IMG/VR virus record: IMGVR_UViG_3300047557_000473
Coordinates: 1 to 34,723 of that record
DNA from: a virus
Reading direction: 5' to 3' (one strand)
Length of the DNA: 34,723 nucleotides
Shown: in pieces, positions 21,438-29,123 of the stretch
Numbering within the stretch: the first letter of the stretch is position 1
Layout of the letters: the number at the start of each line of letters is the position of its first letter
Program-made: the position numbers and the translations under genes
Notes under the pieces: model-generated
Database searches by the model: none
The model's input: the letters and a program-made list of their open reading frames with translations, nothing else
What the model was told of the DNA's origin: nothing

Positions 21438-23167
21438 GCTCTGCCTCTCGGTGAGAGTGATTTCTGAGCGTAGGCATTAGCTGCCCATACCGCTCGGTTG
21501 CTGCCCATAATCCGATCCTCAAAAGACTTTACGTCGATGGCTTGTATGTTGTAGTTGTTTACGGTTGTTGCTCCGCTTGTTGCGTAGTTGGGAACAACCT
21601 GACCAGACATGCTAGGAACAAACAACTCAGGCCCTCTTTCTCCCACGATATAAGGACTTCCAGAGTTGACAGGGCCTCCTCCGGCTCGCTTACCAAAGAT
21701 CCCGCCGATAACGGGAATGGTCGACATAAAGTTCTCAAACAACGAAGGCGCACCCGTCATGTTGGGTTTGAAGATCGCATCAAGAAACTTATCTAATGCT
21801 CTTGACGCGAGTTTCTGTAAGAGAGAACTGAGCGCAGACTTGAAAGCCTGCGAAGCTGACTTGCCCTGCATGAAGGCTTCTACGATAGTTGCGCCGAGAG
21901 ACTTATAACCGTCCCGAAGATCCTCAAGAAGTTCTAATTGCTCGTCCTTTTCTTTCTTCGTGAGATCCATTTCTTCTAATTTCTTATTTGCAGCAATTTC
22001 TGCTTGCCACATTGCGTCTAAAGCGACTTGCTGCGCTTCTTTTTCTATCTCTATTTGTTTCTCATAGTCCTTGATGATCTGATCTTGTCTCATCTTTCTG
22101 AGATCTTCGGCTGCTGCTAGTTCTTGCTGCGCTTCTTTTGCGTACTGCTGTATTTGTTCTTGTAACTCTGCTTCTTCTCTTCGGAGGCGGATGATTTCCT
22201 CCATCCTTTCTAGACCAGCAGCACCACCTTGTTTCGCAGCCTCAAACCTTAGCGCGGCTTCCTCGCCTTCTCGCAGCTTGAGAATCTGAGCGTCAAGACT
22301 TTCTAAGTAAGCCTTTAACGCCTTAGCTCGTGACTCTGCTTCGGTATCTTTTACTGCCTTAACTCGTGTGCCTGACTGAATGCCGCCTTTAGCAACATTC
22401 ACTACAGGAGCAGCAGGAGCTTCTTCTTCGCCAAACCCTAAGAACTTTTTAACGCCCGTCCACGCATCACGAGCCTTGCCGACAAGACTAAGAAAACCTA
22501 TCTTTGCCTTTTCGGTCATCTGGTCGATTGCGTCACCAATCTCACCGATAGCCTCAACACCTTTCTTAGCCTCACCTGTGAACTTATCGGTGTTCTTAGA
22601 GAGTTGGTCGATCTTAGAAATATCAACGTTGGCAAATTGCTTGCCGAAAAGCTGAACCTGAAGCCTTGCTCGTTCTGCGCCCGGTCCCATCTGGGAAAGC
22701 ACAGAGGTTAAGTCTCTAAAGATGTCAATCTCAGGGCGAAGCATTCCTCCTGCATCAGCGATATTTACGCCGAGCTCCTTGAATAACTCCGCTTGCTCTT
22801 TTTGACCGTCAGCAGCGCCGCCCAACGTCGTAGAGAATCTGTCCCACATCTGAGCAGCGTTTTCTGCACCCTTACCTGCCTGCACCATCGCGCTCTGCAA
22901 AGCAAGGACTTCCTCAATCGCTAGACCGGAGCCCTCAGCAAAATCATTGACCGCATCGGCTGCTTTGAAAAAGGAAGTGGCAAAGGCTGTGGCAGCACCA
23001 GCCGCTAACAACATTGGGCTTCGTAGTGCGCCCATAGCCGTACCCAGAACGTCTACGGATACTTTTAGCTCACGAGTTTTTTGCTTTGCCCTGTCGACTT
23101 CTTGAACGAACTTAGCGCTCTCTAGACCGAGAGCTACTTGTAGGGCCGCTATGAGTTTACCCGCCAC
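21434..23167 (-). CDS. Tape-measure protein
   Basis: A 577-aa protein with the tape-measure pattern: an N-terminal helical region (LQVALGLESAKFVQEVDRAK), a hydrophobic helix near residue 50 (MLLAAGAATAFATSFFKAA), long charged coiled-coil sections (about 275-400), and a C-terminal GKRAGGGPVNSGSPYIVGER then GPELFVPS, typical of phage tape measures. Tail length scales with this protein; at about 1.5 A per residue it would give a tail of somewhat under 90 nm. It overlaps the chaperone frameshift product by 11 bases, as in other siphoviruses. Confidence 0.9.
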   Translation of the reverse strand: MAGKLIAALQVALGLESAKFVQEVDRAKQKTRELKVSVDVLGTAMGALRSPMLLAAGAATAFATSFFKAADAVNDFAEGSGLAIEEVLALQSAMVQAGKGAENAAQMWDRFSTTLGGAADGQKEQAELFKELGVNIADAGGMLRPEIDIFRDLTSVLSQMGPGAERARLQVQLFGKQFANVDISKIDQLSKNTDKFTGEAKKGVEAIGEIGDAIDQMTEKAKIGFLSLVGKARDAWTGVKKFLGFGEEEAPAAPVVNVAKGGIQSGTRVKAVKDTEAESRAKALKAYLESLDAQILKLREGEEAALRFEAAKQGGAAGLERMEEIIRLRREEAELQEQIQQYAKEAQQELAAAEDLRKMRQDQIIKDYEKQIEIEKEAQQVALDAMWQAEIAANKKLEEMDLTKKEKDEQLELLEDLRDGYKSLGATIVEAFMQGKSASQAFKSALSSLLQKLASRALDKFLDAIFKPNMTGAPSLFENFMSTIPVIGGIFGKRAGGGPVNSGSPYIVGERGPELFVPSMSGQVVPNYATSGATTVNNYNIQAIDVKSFEDRIMGSNRAVWAANAYAQKSLSPRGRA

Positions 23168-23510
23168 GATTTCCCCCTAATATCTCAAGAAACTCCGCTT
23201 TGAATCCGGGTAGCGAAGTGAACGCCAGAAAATCACGCTCTTGTTTTGTCATGTAGTTTGGAGGGATAAAATACTCCTCCAGATGCGGGAAGAAATCACG
23301 ACTCTTGATCGGGTTCTTAGATAACGCGTTATAAACAATCGTCATCAGATGCGAGATCAATATCAAGTTATGTCTCGCGCCAATCATGCCGTCGCGGTAC
23401 ATCAATTCTAACTCTCGGACGGTCGCTACATCAAGGCTATCGAATGCTTCAGGACTTTGGCCGTTAAAGATTGCCGCCGCCCTGACTTGTCGATATAGCG
23501 ACCTCTTTAG
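23157..23510 (-). CDS. Tail assembly chaperone, frameshift extension (T part)
   Basis: This frame has no credible start of its own and is expressed as a C-terminal extension of the upstream chaperone by -1 frameshifting at 23510-23516. The junction reads from CTA at 23510 and adds 117 residues (LKRSLYRQVRAAAIFNGQSP, then MYRDGMIGARHNL to the end), giving a fused protein of about 272 aa. The T part of such fusions binds the tail tube protein while the G part binds the tape measure. It ends 11 bases inside the tape-measure gene. The internal TTG/ATG near 23400 is not needed. Confidence 0.8.
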   Translation of the reverse strand, partial: LKRSLYRQVRAAAIFNGQSPEAFDSLDVATVRELELMYRDGMIGARHNLILISHLMTIVYNALSKNPIKSRDFFPHLEEYFIPPNYMTKQERDFLAFTSLPGFKAEFLEILGGNRGG

Positions 23511-23974
23511 TTTTTTTCCGTTGTCTCGTAATCGGGGTTAACCGCTTTCTGAATCAGATTCACTAAATGTTTGATCTGTGCTTCTGAAAACGTATCCGAT
23601 ATGTCCTCGTAAGACAGCGCAAACATTTCGTCGCCTTCTTCAAACCCGACAAGATTAACTAACGCAATCTCTCGCATGAGTTCCTGCGCTTTGAATTTCG
23701 CCGCCTCTCTTAGGCTTCGACCCTCGACAATAACGTCATCGTCCAAAAACTCAGCATCAACAGACTGATTGATCTTGTAGAGCTTTTGGAAAGTGGCGTA
23801 TAGCTTCTCGTACTCTTCCGAGATAAGAGCGTCTGGAGGATTTTTAATTTTCTCCTCTAGCCTTAGCATTTCTTTTCGAGTCGGGAGATAGACTTTGAGA
23901 AGATGTCCTGCAAACTCAATGTCTGTGTGGGTCTGTCGTTGGAATGACTTTCCGAATTTATCTTGTATTTTCAT
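23507..23974 (-). CDS. Tail assembly chaperone (G part)
   Basis: A 155-aa acidic, mainly helical protein (LKVYLPTRKEMLRLEEKIKN; EEYEKLYATFQKLYKINQS; EAAKFKAQELMREIALVNLV) in the classical position before the tape measure. It ends TTEKN-stop with codons GAA-AAA-AAC-TAA, containing a slippery heptamer one codon before the stop. Most ribosomes stop here, making the short form; a minority shift -1 to make the long form. This is the lambda G/GT arrangement. The G part coats the tape-measure protein during tail assembly. Confidence 0.85.
   Translation of the reverse strand: MKIQDKFGKSFQRQTHTDIEFAGHLLKVYLPTRKEMLRLEEKIKNPPDALISEEYEKLYATFQKLYKINQSVDAEFLDDDVIVEGRSLREAAKFKAQELMREIALVNLVGFEEGDEMFALSYEDISDTFSEAQIKHLVNLIQKAVNPDYETTEKN
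23510..23516 (-). promoter_or_regulatory. Programmed -1 frameshift site A_AAA_AAC
   Basis: In the chaperone frame the codons GAA-AAA-AAC-TAA contain A AAA AAC in phase, a slippery heptamer. Slipping by -1 leads into the 23157-23510 frame. Seven bases after the heptamer is a small stem GTCG-CTATAT-CGAC. The preceding and following frames are in the required -1 relation. Confidence 0.85.
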
Positions 23975-24447
23975 TTCCTAACCTTTGCTCGTTGTTTTGC
24001 CGCCCAGAGATCCATATGAGCACTCATAAGAGATCCTAGACGATCTAGGGCAGATGATGCCATTGATTGAAAAGAGTTTCGTATAAACGGTCTTGCAGGT
24101 TGTTCAGCAGTGCCAAATTCTATCGCTTCGGCTGCGGGCCTGTATTCGCCCTTCTCATCTCGATAGCCGACACCAACATCCACAAAACCATAAGCGATGG
24201 TTTCTCTATTGAGATATTTTTTGGCTTTGTCTTTACGAGTTGCGACTTTTGCGCCGTTGCGGATCTTGAGCTGTAGCTTTCCTGTGTCAACTGGAGCTCT
24301 ACTCTTAACCGCCGCCTTCACTGGCTCCATTGAAGATTTGAGCGCAGGAAGCAAAGAGCGACGAGCTTTAGTCGTCCCAAACTCTTCGGCTAGCAGTAGT
24401 AGGGAGTTCTCAAATTCTTTGAATCCCTTGACTTCAATTTTGCCCAC
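23971..24447 (-). CDS. HK97 gp10-like head-tail/tail-completion protein
   Basis: A 158-aa protein of the HK97 gp10-like family: KGFKEFENSLLLLAEEF, then ALKSSMEPVKAAVKSRAPVD, TGKLQLKIR, a long beta excursion, and FGTAEQPARPFIRNSFQSM. The PVDTG-L and RPF segments are hallmarks. It normally helps complete the neck or tail, and is usually encoded before the tail tube gene. Here it comes after it, with two small genes in between, an unusual order. It overlaps the chaperone start by four bases. Confidence 0.82.
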   Translation of the reverse strand: MGKIEVKGFKEFENSLLLLAEEFGTTKARRSLLPALKSSMEPVKAAVKSRAPVDTGKLQLKIRNGAKVATRKDKAKKYLNRETIAYGFVDVGVGYRDEKGEYRPAAEAIEFGTAEQPARPFIRNSFQSMASSALDRLGSLMSAHMDLWAAKQRAKVRK

Positions 24448-24658
24448 TGGTGACGATCCGCTTGAAGATGTGATCGTTGAGCTTTAGGACGTAGTCAACA
24501 ACTTCATCAGGTGTCATGCAGTCAGCATGATTGGCTGCGATCTGATGGCATAGAGCAATGTTGATGAGACGCTGTTGCGGGTACCCAAACCAGTTCTTAG
24601 CACCGGTTTGGGCCTGCGTAATGAGATAGCTCAGAAGATCGTCACTCGCTCGCTGCAT
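24434..24658 (-). CDS. Small tail-region hypothetical protein
   Basis: A 74-aa helical protein (RASDDLLSYLITQAQTGAKN; RLINIALCHQIAANHAD; EVVDYVLKLNDHIFKRIV). The start ATG at 24658 lies 17 bases inside the preceding small gene, and the stop overlaps the gp10-like start by 14 bases. No family recognised. Its place between tail tube and gp10-like genes suggests a tail assembly or tube accessory role. Confidence 0.65.
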   Translation of the reverse strand: MQRASDDLLSYLITQAQTGAKNWFGYPQQRLINIALCHQIAANHADCMTPDEVVDYVLKLNDHIFKRIVTSGQN

Positions 24659-24821
24659 ATTGCCTCATCACATTGAGACAGACAGCTTCAGCGGCTTCGG
24701 CTTCCTGTAAGGCGGCATCCACCTCTTGAAGGGTGAAGGGATGGCCTTTGGCGTATTGGTGAAGATCGCCATAGTATTCCTTCATGCCCTCAAGAAAATC
24801 AGACATTGTTTGACCAGCCAT
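24642..24821 (-). CDS. Small tail-region protein (59 aa)
   Basis: A 59-aa frame from ATG at 24821, with an AGAGG Shine-Dalgarno eight bases upstream, to TGA at 24642-24644. It is helical and acidic (MSDFLEGMKEYYGDLHQYA; LQEVDAALQEAEAAEAVC). It overlaps the tail tube gene by 23 bases and the next gene by 17, filling what would otherwise be an unexplained gap of about 140 bases. Operon fit and the amphipathic sequence support it. Function unknown. Confidence 0.65.
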   Translation of the reverse strand: MAGQTMSDFLEGMKEYYGDLHQYAKGHPFTLQEVDAALQEAEAAEAVCLNVMRQYAASE

Positions 24822-25293
24822 ATTGATTACCTCTCGGATGGATGGTGAATGTCACCTGAGCTTCAGCGCCGGGAGCTGGATCAATCGTCCACTGGCTTAC
24901 ACGACCATTGAAGGCGTAGTAAACAATGTTTGTGCCGTCCGTTGCTGCGACAACAAACGTGCGATCAATCGTGCCGTTATAAGCATCGCCGCGAAGCAAA
25001 AGAAGAACCGTATCTGACGGATTCCACGCCGCTACACATGTCAAAGATGTTGGAGCGGATTGAACGGGGATCTTGTCGGACTGACGCGAGCCAGCAACCG
25101 AGAAGTTGGCAACCGCATCGTCCTGACCAAAAGCAGGGATTGCTTCGACAGGAATAAGATTAGAGGAGACCGCGATAGCCGAAACGCTTGCAACCACAGA
25201 AAGATTCGCAGTTGTCAACGGAGTTGGAGTTGCAGTCGGTTGGCAATACAGCGAGGCTGAAAAGCCGGGTAAAACTTTAGTTGGAAGAGCCAT
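24799..25293 (-). CDS. Major tail tube protein
   Basis: A 164-aa protein of the type used for siphovirus tail tubes: a compact beta-sandwich pattern (LSVVASVSAIAVSSNLIPV; DAVANFSVAGSRQSDKIPVQ; DTVLLLLRGDAYNGTIDRTF; YYAFNGRVSQWTID). The IPVQSAP loop and final EAQVTFTIHPRG strand are usual for this fold. It follows the tail terminator-like gene and precedes the chaperone and tape measure, the standard block order except for the gp10-like insertion. A strong late gene is expected. Confidence 0.8.
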   Translation of the reverse strand: MALPTKVLPGFSASLYCQPTATPTPLTTANLSVVASVSAIAVSSNLIPVEAIPAFGQDDAVANFSVAGSRQSDKIPVQSAPTSLTCVAAWNPSDTVLLLLRGDAYNGTIDRTFVVAATDGTNIVYYAFNGRVSQWTIDPAPGAEAQVTFTIHPRGNQYGWSNNV

Positions 25294-25301
25294 TTTTCAC
25301 C

Positions 25302-25706
25302 TCACGCAGGAATGTCTAAAGTGCAATCAAGAACGATTTGATTTAATTTGCTGTCGTTATCGTATGTGTGAAAGAGCCAATCTACATCGACCTTTGACAC
25401 AAAAAAGAGACCACCAAAAGTGCCCTGAAAACCGTGTAGCGCATCTACAATCTGCTGCGCCTTACTAAAACAATTTGCCATCAACTGAGCAAATACAGTC
25501 GCCTGAAAAACTGGTCTGTCTATACCCTTCACCGACTGTGGCCCCGTATACACCGGCTGATGAACGTCTCTGAGCTGCCACGTTACAAAGGTCGGTTCGC
25601 TTGCAAAGTTACGGTTGAACACTGCATAAACTGGAGTCGGCGTACAAACCGTGACCAATTGGGCTTGTATCGCTTGAGCATAAACAACCGCGCTATTTTG
25701 CCCCAT
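25302..25706 (-). CDS. Tail terminator-like protein (DUF3168-like)
   Basis: A 134-aa protein resembling DUF3168/tail-terminator proteins: an N-terminal helix (AVVYAQAIQAQLVTVC), then YAVFNRNFASEPTFVTWQLR, a beta hairpin, FQATVFAQLMANCFSKAQQI with the central helix, and a C-terminal strand (LNQIVLDCTLDIP). It should cap the tail tube end that joins the head. It lies between the head-tail joining gene and the tail tube gene, the position expected for this protein. Confidence 0.75.
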   Translation of the reverse strand: MGQNSAVVYAQAIQAQLVTVCTPTPVYAVFNRNFASEPTFVTWQLRDVHQPVYTGPQSVKGIDRPVFQATVFAQLMANCFSKAQQIVDALHGFQGTFGGLFFVSKVDVDWLFHTYDNDSKLNQIVLDCTLDIPA

Positions 25707-25707
25707 C

Positions 25708-26049
25708 TTAGACCGCCACGCTAGGTTCGTTTCTGTAGCAAGTCAGCGTCACCCACTGTCTATCGTCGTGCTCGTAGACTTCAGCGATTCGCCAGCTCGT
25801 ATTTCTAAAAGTAATGGAGTAATCCTCTTGATTATCCGAGATCGTCCGCATATTCGGCGTGTAATTGACGATGAAGTCCATCATGTTGTCGTATTGCCGG
25901 AACTTCTCTAACGTGCGAATCCGATTGTGAACCGACTTAGTCTTTGCTCGCGTCTTGAACCAAAGCGTCTCTGCCGTCGTTTGCTCACCTAGATTCGTGA
26001 TGGTGAACGACAGGTTGTTGATGCTTATCTCATCGACGCGTAAGACCAT
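25708..26049 (-). CDS. Head-tail joining protein
   Basis: A 113-aa beta-barrel-like protein, similar in layout to the SPP1 gp16/HK97 gp7-type head-closure family. It has a first part that is unusual for the family (INNLSFTITNLGEQTTAET), a helix (NRIRTLEKFRQYD) and the strands DYSITFRNTSWRIAEVYEHD, WVTLTCYRNE. It completes the neck between portal/adaptor and tail. Overlaps the adaptor stop by one base. Confidence 0.7.
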   Translation of the reverse strand: MVLRVDEISINNLSFTITNLGEQTTAETLWFKTRAKTKSVHNRIRTLEKFRQYDNMMDFIVNYTPNMRTISDNQEDYSITFRNTSWRIAEVYEHDDRQWVTLTCYRNEPSVAV

Positions 26050-26693
26050 TACATCACCAGCGGCTTGTAAGGTCTAAGAAGCTGATCGACTGCCCACGGA
26101 ATCTGCTTTAGATTCTCGGCGGAAATAGCAGAGCGATTATTGTAGAAGTGCGTCAACAACATAAGACCCGCTTGCTTGACAACGGGATACTGACCGATTA
26201 CAGAGCCTTGTAAGGTGTACTGACAAAGCATCGGAGCAGTCATATAGGTGTTGATGTTGTTGGGAACCTCAAACAAAACAACTTTGTTCCCTGTTGGGTC
26301 GTAGTAGTAGTTCGTGTTCGTAATCGTCGTAAGTGTCGGCGGATTCAAGTCGGTGTAATACTTCACCCAATTTATGGTCACACCATTCTGCGAGACTTCG
26401 GGAAGATCAAGGCTTACAGGTGCAGCCATAAGCCCTGAGATCATGTAGGAAGCCTGATAAGTCACATTGAAGATCGGAACGCCTAAGTAGTCCTCAATCG
26501 CCATACGTGTAGCAAGTTCTAACTGAGCAAGATAATCGTCTTGCGATTCATCCTGAAACAAATTCAACTGGTTGGTTATCTCGTCGTAAGTAAGCCACTG
26601 AGTAACCGGATCTCGATTACTCTGGATCACTTTCGAGTAGTTGAACGGGTTTCTTGAACCCGCTCCGAAGTTACCTTGCAGTTGGGATGGCAT
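26049..26693 (-). CDS. Head-tail adaptor (gp6-like)
   Basis: A 214-aa protein of the gp6/gp15-like adaptor family. Helical core elements are DEITNQLNLFQDESQDDYLA and ATRMAIEDYLGVPIF, the usual Q-L-L...A...IE-YLG pattern of adaptors, followed by a beta insertion and a last helix (KQAGLMLLTHFYNNRSAI) with IPWAVDQLLRPY at the end. It attaches below the portal ring. It follows the second capsid gene with two bases between, the usual position. Confidence 0.82.
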   Translation of the reverse strand: MPSQLQGNFGAGSRNPFNYSKVIQSNRDPVTQWLTYDEITNQLNLFQDESQDDYLAQLELATRMAIEDYLGVPIFNVTYQASYMISGLMAAPVSLDLPEVSQNGVTINWVKYYTDLNPPTLTTITNTNYYYDPTGNKVVLFEVPNNINTYMTAPMLCQYTLQGSVIGQYPVVKQAGLMLLTHFYNNRSAISAENLKQIPWAVDQLLRPYKPLVM

Positions 26694-26695
26694 CT

Positions 26696-27724
26696 TTAGG
26701 TTCCGATCAAACGTACACCGGCAGTTACATCACGAACGGTCGAGACCATCCGCTTCTCAGCATATATGGTAATCGTTCCCGGCTGGGTCTGCTCCATTCT
26801 CTGAAGCAACATCTCCGAATGGTCGACGATCCACATAAATCGCGGCCAGTTTGCAAGATAAACTGGGGAAGCACCAACCGCGGGAGCATCTAAATAAGGG
26901 TTAGCAATGACAGGCCAGCCGAGGATGTTGATTGCAGGGCCTTCGTCAAACTCACCGGTCTCTAACAACACATTGTTATTACCCGTTGTGAGAGCTTTTC
27001 TAAGAACCTGAATAACCGTCGGGTGCATCATCCACGCAGTGCCTTCCATCCTCCAGAACTGGCCGGGAAGTGCGTTTGCTGTGTCGACTAAGTTAGCCCA
27101 CGTTACACCAGAGGCGTTTGTATAACCAATTGTGTTCAGGGTGTGAATGCCTGCCGTTATGGCCGTTCCTGACGTTCCATAAGCAGCAGTTGATCCAGCA
27201 GTGCCTGCATACATCTTCAAGCCTCTAAGACCGTTTGTAGCGCCTGTGGAGGTCGTTGTTGAGCCTGCCTGATCGTTGTTGATTGCCATCGAGGCGGCTT
27301 CGATCTGGCTGAATTCCATTGCAAGATCTTCAACAAGAGCCGCATCCAATCCGTTGATGTCATCCATTGCCGCTGCCCTGATTGGCATCTGAGCGGAAAT
27401 AACACGCATTGGAAGCTGCCAAATGCTTGTAGCGATATTGGGTGAGCCTGAGTTGGCGTTAACAGTGTAGCCCCACGGATTTGTTGCATCCGCGGCATTA
27501 CCTGTCTTAACGACAAACTGAATATCTGAGTCTGCCGTCATTGTCTGATTGGCAAACACTCGAAACGGGTTCCAGTAACGAAGGGATGCAAAAACATCTT
27601 CGTTATATACGCGACCGCCAACCCCGCTGCCTGAGCCGGTTAGGGCTGAGGCTTCCACGAGGTTGACAGTGCTTTTGCCCTGTTGAAGAGCCTCTTTCAA
27701 GCCTTCCAAAATCACTTGTTTCAT
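26696..27724 (-). CDS. Second HK97-fold major capsid paralogue (short form)
   Basis: A 342-aa HK97-fold capsid protein. I start it at the ATG at 27724 (MKQVILEGL) with GGAGAG directly upstream. From residue 24 (EASALTGSG) it aligns throughout with the upstream capsid protein: VGGR, FVVKTGNA/FRVKTGNA, the WGYTV motif, ATSIWQ, PIRAAAMDDI/PIRTAALDDI, MEF, NNDQ, GLRGL, and a C-terminus of E-R-STVRD-AGVR type. It lacks the approximately 80-residue coiled-coil N-terminal region of the first protein. It may form pentamers, decorate the shell, or provide an alternative subunit; which of these cannot be told. Confidence 0.88.
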   Translation of the reverse strand: MKQVILEGLKEALQQGKSTVNLVEASALTGSGSGVGGRVYNEDVFASLRYWNPFRVFANQTMTADSDIQFVVKTGNAADATNPWGYTVNANSGSPNIATSIWQLPMRVISAQMPIRAAAMDDINGLDAALVEDLAMEFSQIEAASMAINNDQAGSTTTSTGATNGLRGLKMYAGTAGSTAAYGTSGTAITAGIHTLNTIGYTNASGVTWANLVDTANALPGQFWRMEGTAWMMHPTVIQVLRKALTTGNNNVLLETGEFDEGPAINILGWPVIANPYLDAPAVGASPVYLANWPRFMWIVDHSEMLLQRMEQTQPGTITIYAEKRMVSTVRDVTAGVRLIGT

Positions 27725-27733
27725 AATCTCTCC

Positions 27734-27757
27734 AAAAGGGAGAGGGCTTGCGCCCTC
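27734..27757 (-). terminator. Hairpin between the two capsid genes
   Basis: Leftward, GAGGGC-GCAA-GCCCTC is a perfect 6-bp stem with a stable GNRA-type tetraloop, followed by TCCCTTTT rather than an uninterrupted T tract. It lies in the 38-base spacer between the capsid genes and ends just before the Shine-Dalgarno of the second. It may act as a partial terminator or as mRNA 3'-end protection for the first gene. On the + strand the same stem is followed by TTTT. Confidence 0.6.
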
Positions 27758-27762
27758 TTTTA

Positions 27763-29112
27763 TCAAGCAGCAGTACCGGTCGAACGATAACGAACGCCAG
27801 CGTTAGGATCGCGCACCGAAGTGGCTGCACGAGTCTCGCCGTAGAACGTGATGCTTCCGGGTAAGGTCTGGTCGTAGCGACGGAGAACCATTGAGAGACG
27901 CATGACGATGGTGTGGAACTGCTGCCAATCCGCAAAGTACATCGGATAGTAGCTGGTCGTTCCTGCTGCGCCGGTGGTGGGCTGGCTGGGGTTATCAAGG
28001 TACTTGTTGACTGCAACCTTGAAGCCGAGCAACTCACCAACGATGCCATCAGTGCGTGACAGACCGTCAACATAGATCGGACGGCCTTGCAGATCGACTA
28101 ACCCACGGATGCCCTGAAGCAGGATGGGGTTAATCATGAACGCTGCTGTCGGTGTCCAATACTGCTGTGGCAAGCTGTAAATAAAGTTCACTACATCTTT
28201 GTAGTTCACGTTATTTGCCGCAACCGTGTTGGCGTTAGTCGTGAGCTGATCGTAAGTAGCAAGCGAGTGCAAGCCGTTGGTCGTTGCGGTTCCCGAGGTA
28301 CCGAAAGCAGCCGTCGAGCATGAGCCGCCCGTGTAGGTTGCATTAGCGCCAGCGTACTGATCTAAACCACGCAGACCATCAGCGCCGCCCGTCGTTACCG
28401 AGGTTCCGGTTCCCGACTGATCGTTGTTCTGGATCATCGAGGTTGCCATTGCCTGCTGGAACTCCATCAGCATATCGTCAACAACGTTAGCCTCGAGGCC
28501 GTCGATGTCATCAAGTGCCGCGGTACGGATGGGGAACTGAGCGTTCAAGTCCTTGAGGATGACCTGCCAAATGCTCGTTGCTTCAGTTGTAGGTGTGCCG
28601 TTGTTCTGAACGGTATAGCCCCACTGAGCACCTGCATTTCCGGTTTTGACGCGGAACTGATAAGCCGAGCCGTCAGTTGCAACGATGCGCGACAAATCCA
28701 TCAAAGGATTTCCGAGACGCTTTGCAGCGAACACCGGATCGTAAGCGGTACGGCCACCAACGTCGTAACCTGAACCCGTAAGAGCCGAGGCTTCCTTGAT
28801 GTACGCTTCGCATTGATCCACCGATTCAAAGATCTTGACTTCGCGCTCGATGTTGTTACCGGCCTTCACGTACTCCTTGAGAACGTCTTTGAAACGACGA
28901 TTTGCTTCGCCACGGACGGTCTTGTGAATAGGACGGATGATCGAAGGAGCGGCAACTTTTGCCTCTAATGCGGCAATCTTTGCTTCGGTTTCGGTTTTAA
29001 GAGCCTCGACAGCCTCAGCAACTTTTACTTCGACGGCCTGAGCGGTTTCTGCCAATTTGGCAGCGCTAGATGCTTCGATTGCATCCAGTTTTTCAATGAC
29101 TTTTTCCAACAT
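27763..29112 (-). CDS. Major capsid protein, HK97 fold, with delta-like N-terminus
   Basis: A 449-aa capsid protein. Residues 1-55 form a strongly heptad-like coiled coil rich in Ala/Glu/Lys, like an HK97 delta (scaffold) domain, followed by a basic linker (RGEANRRFKDVLKEYVKA, around 68-84). The fold proper starts near residue 107 (EASALTGSG); the protease at 29124-29882 probably cleaves a little before that. Signature segments are VGGRTAYDPVFAAKRLGNPL, WGYTV, ATSIWQ, PIRTAALDDI, QQYWTPTAAFMINP and TSVRDPNAGVRY. It is followed by a shorter paralogue that shares the fold but not the delta region. Confidence 0.92.
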   Translation of the reverse strand: MLEKVIEKLDAIEASSAAKLAETAQAVEVKVAEAVEALKTETEAKIAALEAKVAAPSIIRPIHKTVRGEANRRFKDVLKEYVKAGNNIEREVKIFESVDQCEAYIKEASALTGSGYDVGGRTAYDPVFAAKRLGNPLMDLSRIVATDGSAYQFRVKTGNAGAQWGYTVQNNGTPTTEATSIWQVILKDLNAQFPIRTAALDDIDGLEANVVDDMLMEFQQAMATSMIQNNDQSGTGTSVTTGGADGLRGLDQYAGANATYTGGSCSTAAFGTSGTATTNGLHSLATYDQLTTNANTVAANNVNYKDVVNFIYSLPQQYWTPTAAFMINPILLQGIRGLVDLQGRPIYVDGLSRTDGIVGELLGFKVAVNKYLDNPSQPTTGAAGTTSYYPMYFADWQQFHTIVMRLSMVLRRYDQTLPGSITFYGETRAATSVRDPNAGVRYRSTGTAA

Positions 29113-29123
29113 TTTGAAATCTC

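Noticed and set aside
23157-23405. Independent 82-aa gene starting MMYRDG
   Set aside because: No ribosome site; the frame continues upstream to the slippery site and is better explained as the frameshift extension.
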